Of a DNA stretch of 58,970 nt, positions 1 through 6,593 are shown one piece after another. Numbering within the stretch: position 1 is the first letter of the stretch; each line of letters opens with the position of its first letter. The translations under genes and the position numbers were made by a program. This stretch comes from Bog-473 sp035552395 (GTDB taxonomy: Bacteria; Actinomycetota; Acidimicrobiia; Acidimicrobiales; RAAP-2). The notes under the pieces are model-generated. The model ran no database searches. It worked only from the letters and a program-made list of their open reading frames with translations, and had not been told where the DNA came from. Where the stretch lies: the NCBI GenBank assembly GCA_035552395.1, contig DASZLL010000110.1, positions 1-58,970 on the forward strand. Reading direction: 5' to 3'.

Positions 1-1
1 C

Positions 2-130
2 CTGCACCCACCGCCGGGCGCATGGCTCTACTTCGTGCTGGTCCAGAAGAACGGCGTTATGGCCTTTTCCGACACCTTCGCCGAGCAGCAGGCGAACGAA
101 CAGCTGGCGAAGTCCCGTGGCCTCCCCTGA
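2..130 (+). CDS. mltG: Endolytic murein transglycosylase MltG, C-terminal end (partial)
   Basis: These are the last 42 codons of a gene that starts before the window. The reading frame contains PPGAWLYFVLVQKNG followed by FSDTFAEQQAN, the typical end of MltG (YceG-like): a tryptophan-rich strand, then the short F(A/S)DT(Y/F)AEH-like helix. MltG is a membrane-anchored enzyme that cuts nascent peptidoglycan and sets glycan strand length. The stop codon overlaps the start of aroE by 14 nt, and mltG-aroE is a common actinobacterial order. Only the tail is visible, so the catalytic residues cannot be checked. Confidence 0.8.
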   Translation: MHPPPGAWLYFVLVQKNGVMAFSDTFAEQQANEQLAKSRGLP

Positions 131-1052
131 GCCAGCGCCGCTCGGCCAGCTGACCATGCAGGCGGTGCGGGCCCAGTGCGGCCCGGAGGTCCACATCGTC
201 GGCGTGATCGGCAGCCCGGTCGCCCATTCGTTGTCGCCGTTGTTGCACAACACGGCGTTCGCCGCGCTTGGCCTCAGTCACGCCTGGCGCTCGTTCGCCT
301 TCGAAGTGGCGCCCGGTCAGGCCGCCCAAGCCCTCGAGGCGATGCGGACGCAGGACGTCACGGGGCTATCCGTCACCATGCCGCACAAGGCCGACGTAGC
401 CGAGCTCGTCGACGAATGCAGCGATGTGGCGCGCCAACTCAACGCGGTCAACTGCGTGTACCGAGAAAACGGCCGCTTCCTCGGAACCAACACTGACGGC
501 GAGGGGTTTGTGGCGTCGCTCGCCCGCGGCGTCGCGCTCGAGCCTGCCGGGAAGCGGTGCGTGGTCATCGGCGCCGGCGGCGCGGCCCGGGCGGTCATGC
601 TGGCTCTCGCCCGGGCCGGCGCCTCCAACGTTGCCGTCGTCAACCGCACGCCCGAGCGGGCCTTCGAGGCGGCGGATCTGGCCGGCGATAGAGGAACGGT
701 CGTGGCGTTGACCGATAGTGCGATCGCCGCCGCCGTTGGCCGCGCCGACCTGGTCGTCAACGCCACGCCGGTCGGCATGGTGGGCGTCACGCCGAACAGC
801 CAGTCCCACCTGGCCGAATGGCTGGTTGACCCCGGGCTCCTGGGACCGGGCCAGGTCGCGGCCGACCTGGTCTACGTGCCCCGGCCAACGCCCTGGCTCG
901 AACAGGCCGCCGTGGCCGGCGCGACCACCCTCGACGGCCTGGGCATGCTCGTGCATCAGGCGGCGGCCCAGCTGCTGCTCTGGACCGGTCAGTCGCCCCC
1001 GCTCGAGGCGATGTGGCATGCGGCCGAGGCGGCCAGTCCCGCCGAAGACTGA
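117..1052 (+). CDS. aroE: Shikimate dehydrogenase AroE
   Basis: NADPH-dependent reduction of 3-dehydroshikimate to shikimate in the chorismate pathway, which feeds the trp and menaquinone genes found later in this window. The 311-residue product has the substrate-binding motif GSPVAHSLSPLLHN near residue 33, the catalytic lysine in SVTMPHK, the NTDG motif, the nucleotide-binding GAGGAARAV and the late VNATPVGM and GLGMLVHQAA motifs. The GTG start at 117 overlaps mltG. An ATG at 156 is a possible alternative that would remove 13 residues and still keep the first motif. Length is slightly above the usual 270-290 residues because of loop insertions around position 260. Confidence 0.95.
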   Translation: MASPEPAPLGQLTMQAVRAQCGPEVHIVGVIGSPVAHSLSPLLHNTAFAALGLSHAWRSFAFEVAPGQAAQALEAMRTQDVTGLSVTMPHKADVAELVDECSDVARQLNAVNCVYRENGRFLGTNTDGEGFVASLARGVALEPAGKRCVVIGAGGAARAVMLALARAGASNVAVVNRTPERAFEAADLAGDRGTVVALTDSAIAAAVGRADLVVNATPVGMVGVTPNSQSHLAEWLVDPGLLGPGQVAADLVYVPRPTPWLEQAAVAGATTLDGLGMLVHQAAAQLLLWTGQSPPLEAMWHAAEAASPAED

Positions 1053-1126
1053 GCCAGCTCCACGCCACCCGCCGTCCGGCCACTCGGCACGCGGCGAGCG
1101 GAGCGCGCGCCCACCAGCCGGACCCC

Positions 1127-2149
1127 TCAGTCGGTGGATGGCCGGGACGGCGTGGCCTCTGCCGAACCGGCCGCCCGCGCAGCCGGATCCGCCGGCCACA
1201 ATCCCGCCCCCGCCAACGCGGCGATCGCCGCCTCCCGCAGCGCCCGCGTCAACGCGTCACGCTGCGACGGCACGGTCAACAACATGACGCGCATCGTCAC
1301 CGTCGTCGCGTCCGCCGCGAACAAGCCGACCACGGAAGGAGGCTCCGTGGTGTGGGCGGCGAACTCGGGCTGTGAGGCGACCGAATGAGCCGCACCCGAA
1401 ATGACCGAGCGCACCCGCTCGAGATCCACTGCCGCCGCGCCCGGCAACGTCAGGTCCACGACCGCACGCGCCCACCCACGCGACAAGTTGCCGATCAGGC
1501 GGATGTCGCCGTTGGGGATGACGTAGATCGTCCCGTCGACGCCGCGGAAGCGGGTCAGGCGCAGGGTCACGTCCTCGATCACCCCCGTCACGCCCCCCAC
1601 CACCACCGAGTCGCCGACGTTGTACTGGTCCTCCATCGTCATCAACGCGCCCGAGAAGTAGTCGCGCACGATCTGCTGCAGCCCGAACCCCAAGGTGGCA
1701 CCGATGATGGTCGCGCTGGCCAACAACGGCGTCAGGTTGATGCCGAGCATTCCCAGGACGATCGCCCCCGCCACCACGAACACGAACAGACGCCAGAGGT
1801 TCGCTGCAAGCGCCGACATCGTCGTCACCCGCGCCCCCGCCCGCGACGAACCCGATCGGGCCGAGGCCTGGTTGGCGATGCGGGCGAGCAGCCGCCGCAC
1901 CGCCTTGGCGCCGTAGCGAGCGACGAGCGCCGCCACCAGGACGACGATCAGAATGCTCAGAGGCCGCACAATCAGGTCGGTCACCGTCGACGCCGTATCC
2001 GGGCTGACCCCGAGCTTCACCAACAGGTGGTAGAGCCACCCACCGCCCTGGTCGACCTGCGCGACCTGCGCGACCTGATTGACCTGCCCCAACAACCCAC
2101 CCGACGACGCCACCAGGGCATGGACCGGCGCCAGGGGGGGTGTGGTCAC
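1127..2149 (-). CDS. Small-conductance mechanosensitive channel, MscS family
   Basis: A tension-gated membrane channel that releases solutes on osmotic downshock. The 340-residue protein has an N-terminal stretch with a short AQVAQVDQ repeat, a hydrophobic helix near residues 60-80, another near 115-135, and the glycine/alanine-rich pore helix (ASATIIGATLGFGLQQIVRDYFSG) around 145-170. The MscS beta domain follows, with VGDSVVVGGVTGVIEDVTLR and VIPNGDI. It begins with GTG and diverges from rodA with only 30 bp between the starts. The end converges on aroE with a 74 bp gap that contains no clear gene. The family call is firm; ion selectivity cannot be told. Confidence 0.92.
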   Translation of the reverse strand: MTTPPLAPVHALVASSGGLLGQVNQVAQVAQVDQGGGWLYHLLVKLGVSPDTASTVTDLIVRPLSILIVVLVAALVARYGAKAVRRLLARIANQASARSGSSRAGARVTTMSALAANLWRLFVFVVAGAIVLGMLGINLTPLLASATIIGATLGFGLQQIVRDYFSGALMTMEDQYNVGDSVVVGGVTGVIEDVTLRLTRFRGVDGTIYVIPNGDIRLIGNLSRGWARAVVDLTLPGAAAVDLERVRSVISGAAHSVASQPEFAAHTTEPPSVVGLFAADATTVTMRVMLLTVPSQRDALTRALREAAIAALAGAGLWPADPAARAAGSAEATPSRPSTD

Positions 2150-2179
2150 GGCCGGTATTCTGTCCGCGATTCACGCCAT

Positions 2180-3331
2180 ATGACCACACTCGCCCGCACA
2201 CACGTTGCCTCCCGCCGTCGCGCGCCCGCATTCGACTGGATACTCGTCGTCGCCACCCTCGCGGTCGCCGGCATCGGGGTGATCATGGTGTACACCGCCA
2301 CCCGTGGCGTCCTGCTCGCACAGGGCGACGATCCCAAGACGTTCCTCAAGAAGCAGGGCCTGTTCGTCGTGCTCGGCGTCATCGTCATGATCGTGGTGGC
2401 GCTGATCGACTATCGCCGCTGGGAGCCGGTGGCCAACCTCCTCTACTGGCTGATCGTGGCGTCCCTCCTCGGCGTGTTCGTGGTCGGCAGCAGCGCCCAG
2501 GGCGCCGCTCGCTGGTTCACCCTCGGCCCCCTCCAGCTCCAGCCGTCGGAGTTCGCCGTCCTCGCGCTCATCCTGGCCATTGCGTCGTACTGCGCGCGCC
2601 GCGACGACGTCGGCCTGGCCTGGAAGGACGTCTTCCGCCTCCTCATCATGGCCGGCATCCCGATCCTGTTGGTGCTCGTGCAACCCGACCTCGGCACGGC
2701 CATGATCCTGATCATTGTCCTCCTCGTCATGCTGGCCGTCGCCGGGCTCCCCATCCGCATCCTCGTGATGCTCCTCATCGGCACCGCGCTCGTGGTGCTC
2801 GTCGCCGTGGAGAGCGGACTGCTGCACCACTACCAGATCGCCCGCCTGACGGCGTTCCTCAACCCGAGCCAGCACAGCAACAACCCCTACGTGAACTCGG
2901 CCATCTACAACAAGACACAGGCGGAGAACGCCATCGGCTCGGGCGGGTTGTTCGGCTCAGGCCTCGGGCACGGAGCGCAGACCAATGGTGGCTACGTGCC
3001 CGAGCAGCAGACCGACTTCATCTTCACCGCCATCGGCGAACAGCTCGGCTTCGCCGGGTCGGCGGGCGTGCTCGTCCTCCTCGGCGTGATCGCTTGGCGG
3101 CTGCTCCGCGCGGCCACCGTGTCCCGCGACATCTTCGGCCGCCTCGTCTGCGCCGGCCTCTTCGCGTTCTTCGCCTTCAGCGTCTTCCAGAATGCCGGCA
3201 TGACCATGGGCATCATGCCGATCACCGGCATCCCGTTACCCTTCGTCAGCTACGGCGGCACCGCCGTGCTGGTCTTCTTCAGTGCGATTGGCTTCGCCCT
3301 CAGTGTCGGGGCGCACCGGAGGTTCCGGTGA
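2180..3331 (+). CDS. rodA: SEDS-family peptidoglycan glycosyltransferase, RodA type
   Basis: A polytopic membrane enzyme that polymerises lipid II into glycan strands, normally with a class B penicillin-binding protein. The 383 residues show about ten hydrophobic segments, the conserved VQPDLGTAM motif containing the catalytic aspartate, PEQQTDFIFTAIGEQLGF, and the family C-terminal signature TGIPLPFVSYGG. The frame stays open far upstream, but ATG 2180 begins a normal RodA N-terminus and lies 18 nt after a TATTCT box at 2156-2161. The stop overlaps the start of the next gene (GTGA), so the two are probably co-transcribed. No class B PBP gene is adjacent. A second SEDS gene lies 1.8 kb downstream on the other strand. 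Confidence 0.93.
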   Translation: MTTLARTHVASRRRAPAFDWILVVATLAVAGIGVIMVYTATRGVLLAQGDDPKTFLKKQGLFVVLGVIVMIVVALIDYRRWEPVANLLYWLIVASLLGVFVVGSSAQGAARWFTLGPLQLQPSEFAVLALILAIASYCARRDDVGLAWKDVFRLLIMAGIPILLVLVQPDLGTAMILIIVLLVMLAVAGLPIRILVMLLIGTALVVLVAVESGLLHHYQIARLTAFLNPSQHSNNPYVNSAIYNKTQAENAIGSGGLFGSGLGHGAQTNGGYVPEQQTDFIFTAIGEQLGFAGSAGVLVLLGVIAWRLLRAATVSRDIFGRLVCAGLFAFFAFSVFQNAGMTMGIMPITGIPLPFVSYGGTAVLVFFSAIGFALSVGAHRRFR

Positions 3332-3834
3332 CCGACGTCCAACCCGAGACCGAGTCTGAGTCCGAGTCGGCCGCCCCGGACCCGGCTTCGGTGGCCGGAC
3401 CGGCGTTCCGGGTCATGGACGTGGACGACGTCTCGCTCGATCTGCCCTCCCAGTACCCGGCCGTCACCCTCCTCGAGTCCGAGCCACCGATGCGCACGCT
3501 CGTCTTCCCGGTCGGCCTCCCCGAGGGCACCGCGCTGGCCCAGGCCCTGCGCCGGATGGAGGGCCGACGGCCCATGACCCACGAACTGTTCATGCAGGTA
3601 ATGCAGCGGGCGCGCATCGACGTGATCGCCGTGCGCCTCGTCGGGCGCGAGGACGGCAACCTCCTGGCCGAGCTCGACCTCATGACGCCCGCCGGGCGCG
3701 AGCGCATCGACTGTCGCCCGTCCGACGGCCTCGTCCTCGCGCTGCGCATGCCGGTGCCCGCTCCCGTTCTCGTCGACGAGCGCCTGCTCGAAGAGGGCGG
3801 CGACGTGGCCCCGATCTCCGACCTGTCCGTCTGA
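3328..3834 (+). CDS. Bifunctional nuclease (BFN/DUF151) domain protein
   Basis: The 168-residue protein starts at a GTG overlapping the rodA stop. The N-terminus is acidic low complexity (a Glu-Ser repeat encoded by GAGTCN hexamers). The rest matches the BFN/DUF151 fold: VSLDLPSQYPAVTLLE, a middle helix with MTHELFMQVM, and the hallmark CRPSDGLVLALR near residue 130. Family members include a plant nuclease with DNase and RNase activity; bacterial members are structurally known, but their role is unclear. Coupling to rodA by overlap suggests joint expression, but does not establish a cell-wall role. Confidence 0.8.
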   Translation: MTDVQPETESESESAAPDPASVAGPAFRVMDVDDVSLDLPSQYPAVTLLESEPPMRTLVFPVGLPEGTALAQALRRMEGRRPMTHELFMQVMQRARIDVIAVRLVGREDGNLLAELDLMTPAGRERIDCRPSDGLVLALRMPVPAPVLVDERLLEEGGDVAPISDLSV

Positions 3835-3851
3835 TCGGCCATGATGCGGTC

Positions 3852-4181
3852 ATGACCGTCATCAAGATCAACGCCATCACCGTTCCCGAGGACGCCGGCG
3901 ACGAGCTGGCCCGTCGCTTCGCCGCCCGCGCCGGTGCGGTCGACAATGCCGACGGCTTCGAGGGCTTCGAGCTGTTGCGGCCGACCGACGAGCGCCACCA
4001 GTGGCTCGTCGTCACCCGCTGGCGCGACGAGGAGTCGTTCAAGGCCTGGGTCTCCTCGCCCGCGTTCGCGCACGGCCACGCCGGCGCCGACCGGCCGTCA
4101 CCGCACGGCGGTCCCGTCTCGGTGTCCTCCGAGCTGTGGTCCTACGAAGTCGCCGGCGGCTCGCCCGGCGCAACCGCCTGA
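3852..4181 (+). CDS. Antibiotic biosynthesis monooxygenase (ABM) domain protein
   Basis: A 109-residue dimeric alpha-beta barrel of the ABM family. The pattern is recognisable: NAITVPEDAGDELARRFAARAG, then NADGFEGFELLRPTDE, WLVVTRWRDEESFKAWVSSPAF and a final beta strand SVSSELWSYEV. The layout is closest to the actinobacterial MhuD/HmoA-like group, some of which degrade haem. I cannot confirm the haem-contacting Asn/Trp pair, so a haem role is only a possibility. It sits 17 nt after the BFN gene and may share its transcript. Confidence 0.75.
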   Translation: MTVIKINAITVPEDAGDELARRFAARAGAVDNADGFEGFELLRPTDERHQWLVVTRWRDEESFKAWVSSPAFAHGHAGADRPSPHGGPVSVSSELWSYEVAGGSPGATA

Positions 4182-4445
4182 CCGCCTGACCAGGCCCGAT
4201 CACCCGGCCGATTTCAGACAGAGGGGACTTTCGGCTCTAGGCCCACCCCCCGTTGTGGCGGAAACTCGCTGGCAGCGGCCGCCAGCCTTCGGTGAGGGCG
4301 AAGGAATGCAGGGGCGAGGGCAGGCGTCCGCCCGCGAGGGGTGAGGCGACGCACGTCGCTGCGGAAAGGAACGAGCCCATGACGGCCGACCGAAGTTCCG
4401 CCACGCCGCTGACCACCGGGGAGATCGACCTCGCCTAAGGACGCC
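4182..4445 (+). other. Intergenic leader with several hairpins, upstream of the broken aquaporin gene
   Basis: This 264 bp stretch holds no convincing gene longer than about 20 codons. It is rich in inverted repeats: GCTGGC...GCCAGC near 4270-4288, CCTTCG...CGAAGG near 4288-4306, and GCGAC...GTCGC near 4347-4360, followed by a purine-rich GGAAAGGAACG just before an ATG at 4379. The succession of helices looks like a folded leader RNA, but it does not match any riboswitch consensus I know (cobalamin, c-di-AMP, glycine and guanidine were considered). Confidence 0.35.
4379..4438 (+). CDS. Possible 19-codon leader peptide ORF
   Basis: An ATG at 4379 preceded by GGAAAGGAAC opens a 19-residue frame (MTADRSSATPLTTGEIDLA) ending at TAA 4436-4438, only 7 nt before the first ATG of the aquaporin remnant. 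The ribosome-binding site is better than that of most genes here, so translation is plausible. The peptide has no recognisable features and could be a chance ORF or the remains of a longer gene. Confidence 0.25.
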   Translation: MTADRSSATPLTTGEIDLA

Positions 4446-5153
4446 ATGCTCGGCGACCGCCTCATGATTCGATTCAGCGAGGACACGCTCAAGCACCGCC
4501 CGCTCAGCATCCGGCTCATCGCCGAGTTCGTCGGGACGTTCATCCTCGTGACCGTCGCCGCCGGATCGGGCGTGATCAACCACTACGTCGGTGGCGGACC
4601 CCCACATACATCCGGCGGTCACGCTGGCCTTCACGGCCCGCCGCGTCTTCAAGGCGGTCTGGGCCGTGCCCCACATCATCGTGCAGTTCGCCGCCGCCCT
4701 CTTCCTACAGAACATGGACGCCCACGTCATCTCCGGCGGTAACTTCCCGATCAACAAGCCGGGCGGGGAATGGAAGTCGCTCGTGATGGAGATGTTGCTC
4801 TCCGCCATCTTGGTGACGGTCATTCTCAACACGGCCACCGGCTACCGCCGCATCGGCCACAACGCGGCGCTTGCCGTCGGGTCGACGGTGGCGCTCTTCG
4901 GCCTCTTTGCCAGCCCGATCAGTGGCGCCTCGATGAACCCGGCCCGCACCCTCGGGCCCGACGTCGTCCGCTGGGACTTCACCGGCTGGTGGGTCTATGT
5001 CGCCGGCGACCCCTCGCCGGTGCGGCGATCCCCGTCATGATCATCGGCCTGGTTCGTGGCCTTCCCGATGCCGCCGAGCGCGAGGCGGCCGAGGGGCGGC
5101 GCGCTGCCGCTCCGAGTCCTCACCCGACGAGGATCGCTAGCGAACCGAATTAG
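4446..5153 (+). pseudogene. Aquaporin / MIP-family channel, frameshifted and internally deleted
   Basis: Three reading frames together spell one MIP-family membrane channel. The first frame (4446 to about 4600) gives IRLIAEFVGTFILVTVAAGSG, the normal first helix. It then jumps frame to HIHPAVTLAFTARRVFKAVW, where the first pore motif NPA has become HPA and the usual second helix between them is absent. That frame continues through ASPISGASMNPARTLGPDVV, the intact second NPA motif, to GWWVYVAG near 5010. A second shift then restores PLAGAAIPVMIIGLVRG in the third frame, ending at 5153. Two frame changes plus a lost segment argue for a dead gene. Sequencing error could explain the shifts but not the missing helix. 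The end overlaps the convergent ftsW-type gene. Confidence 0.85.
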
Positions 5154-6559
5154 CGAGCGGGCACCATCGGACGCTCGCCCGGAGCACCGGCGTCGCCCGC
5201 CGCCTGCATCTCGTACTGCGCCTTGGCCCCCTCGTCGGAAATGCGCAAGACGAGCGCGATGAGGATGTAGTTGGCGAGCAGCGACGAACCGCCGTACGCC
5301 ACAAAGGGCAGGGTTATCCCCGTGAACGGGAGCAACCGCACGACGCCCGCCATGATGAAGAACGCTTGGAAGCCGATGATCAGCGTGAGGCCGGTCGCCA
5401 TGAGGCGTGAGAAGTCCGAGCGTGCGGTCTGGGCGACGCGGAAGCCGGCACCGACGAGCAGGACGAAGGCCACGACGACCGAGACGGCGCCGACCATGCC
5501 CATCTCGGTGGCGATGCCGGCGAAGATCATGTCGCTCGTCAGCCCGAAGATCTGCCCGGCGTAGTGGTCGAAGCCGAGTCCGGTGCCGCCGACGCCGCCC
5601 GTCCCCATGGAGTACCACGCCTCGCTGAGCTGGGTGTTGCCGTAATTCGGCGGGCTGGGCCAGGGGTTCTGCCACTGCTCAATCCGGTAGTGCACCTGGC
5701 CGAAGTAGTGCGCCGCGATGAACGCCCCGACGCCGAAGAGGACCAGGCCGAGGACGAGGTAGCCGATGCGGCCGGTGGCTATCCAGAGCATGCCGATGAA
5801 GAGGACGAACAGCAGCGCGGCGAAGCCGATGTCGTCCTCGAGGCCGATGATGGCCATGGCGGCGCCCCAGGCGACGATGATCGGCAGCAGCGGCCGGGGG
5901 TCGAGGAAGAGGCGATTGCCGATCTGTGCCGTCGGGATGGTGAGCATCTCCTTGTTCTCCGCGAAGTACGACGCGAAGAAGATGCACAGCAGGATCTTGG
6001 AGAACTCGATCGGCTGGAACTCGATACTCCCGAAATGCACCCAGAGGCGGGCGCCGCCGATCGGGGAGAAGCCGAGCGGGAGGACGAGCAGGATGCCCGC
6101 TACTAAGAGGAGCAGATAGCGATACCGCTCAAGGTCGCGTGAGTACCGGACGACGAGCAACGTGAGGACATAGAGGATGATGCCGAGGAGGGCCCAGGCC
6201 GCTTGGCCCTTGGCCTGGCCGGGATCCCATCGAGCGATGACCACGTAGCCGATGCCGTTGAGCAGCGCGGCCAAGGGGAGGATGACGGCGTTGGCGTCGG
6301 GGGCGAGCCAGCGGTTGGCCAGGTGAGCGATGAGCGCCAGGCCGAGCACGATGCCCAGGAACGCGCCGAGGTTGTCGGGGATCTTCGCCTTCTGGCCCAG
6401 CGCCGCGATGATGTACAGCGCCACGACGATGCCCATGCCGAAGAGCAGCAACCCGAATTCCGTGCGGCGCTTCGGTTTCGGCCCGAACGCGTAGCCCGGG
6501 ATGGGCGAACGCCGGCTCCGCGTGCTCGGTGTGCGGGTCGCAGTGTCTGCTGGCGGCAC
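5150..6559 (-). CDS. SEDS-family peptidoglycan glycosyltransferase, FtsW/RodA type
   Basis: A second SEDS glycan polymerase, 469 residues from a GTG start at 6559. The start is chosen because a TACCAT -10 box (6566-6571) lies exactly 6 nt upstream, the leaderless spacing seen across the window; the open frame would otherwise run to 6694. After a proline/threonine-rich cytoplasmic tail come about twelve hydrophobic segments. The family motifs are FSPIGGARLW, EFQPIEFSK, GLEDDIGFAALLF (the PDLGT-equivalent aspartate region) and the C-terminal TGITLPFVAYGGSSLL. It is longer than RodA and resembles the SEDS protein encoded with PknB and PbpA in other actinobacteria. Those partners are not in this window, so division versus elongation is unresolved. 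Confidence 0.88.
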   Translation of the reverse strand: MPPADTATRTPSTRSRRSPIPGYAFGPKPKRRTEFGLLLFGMGIVVALYIIAALGQKAKIPDNLGAFLGIVLGLALIAHLANRWLAPDANAVILPLAALLNGIGYVVIARWDPGQAKGQAAWALLGIILYVLTLLVVRYSRDLERYRYLLLLVAGILLVLPLGFSPIGGARLWVHFGSIEFQPIEFSKILLCIFFASYFAENKEMLTIPTAQIGNRLFLDPRPLLPIIVAWGAAMAIIGLEDDIGFAALLFVLFIGMLWIATGRIGYLVLGLVLFGVGAFIAAHYFGQVHYRIEQWQNPWPSPPNYGNTQLSEAWYSMGTGGVGGTGLGFDHYAGQIFGLTSDMIFAGIATEMGMVGAVSVVVAFVLLVGAGFRVAQTARSDFSRLMATGLTLIIGFQAFFIMAGVVRLLPFTGITLPFVAYGGSSLLANYILIALVLRISDEGAKAQYEMQAAGDAGAPGERPMVPAR

Positions 6560-6565
6560 GGGCGA

Positions 6566-6571
6566 ATGGTA
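6566..6571 (-). promoter_or_regulatory. -10 element TACCAT of the FtsW-type gene (leaderless)
   Basis: On the minus strand TACCAT ends 6 nt before GTG 6559, so the transcript should begin at or next to the start codon. It lies only 11 bp from the opposite-facing TACAGT of ppk1, making a compact divergent promoter. Confidence 0.5.
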
Positions 6572-6582
6572 GTAGTGAGGGG

Positions 6583-6588
6583 TACAGT
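6583..6588 (+). promoter_or_regulatory. -10 element TACAGT of ppk1
   Basis: TACAGT ends 5 nt before the GTG at 6594, giving a leaderless start for ppk1. No ribosome-binding site precedes the alternative ATG at 6675, which favours use of 6594. Confidence 0.45.
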
Positions 6589-6593
6589 TCTGG

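Noticed and set aside
1385..2179. Upstream extension of the rodA frame by 265 codons.
   Set aside because: It is antisense to the MscS gene and encodes Arg/His-rich sequence; normal RodA begins at ATG 2180.
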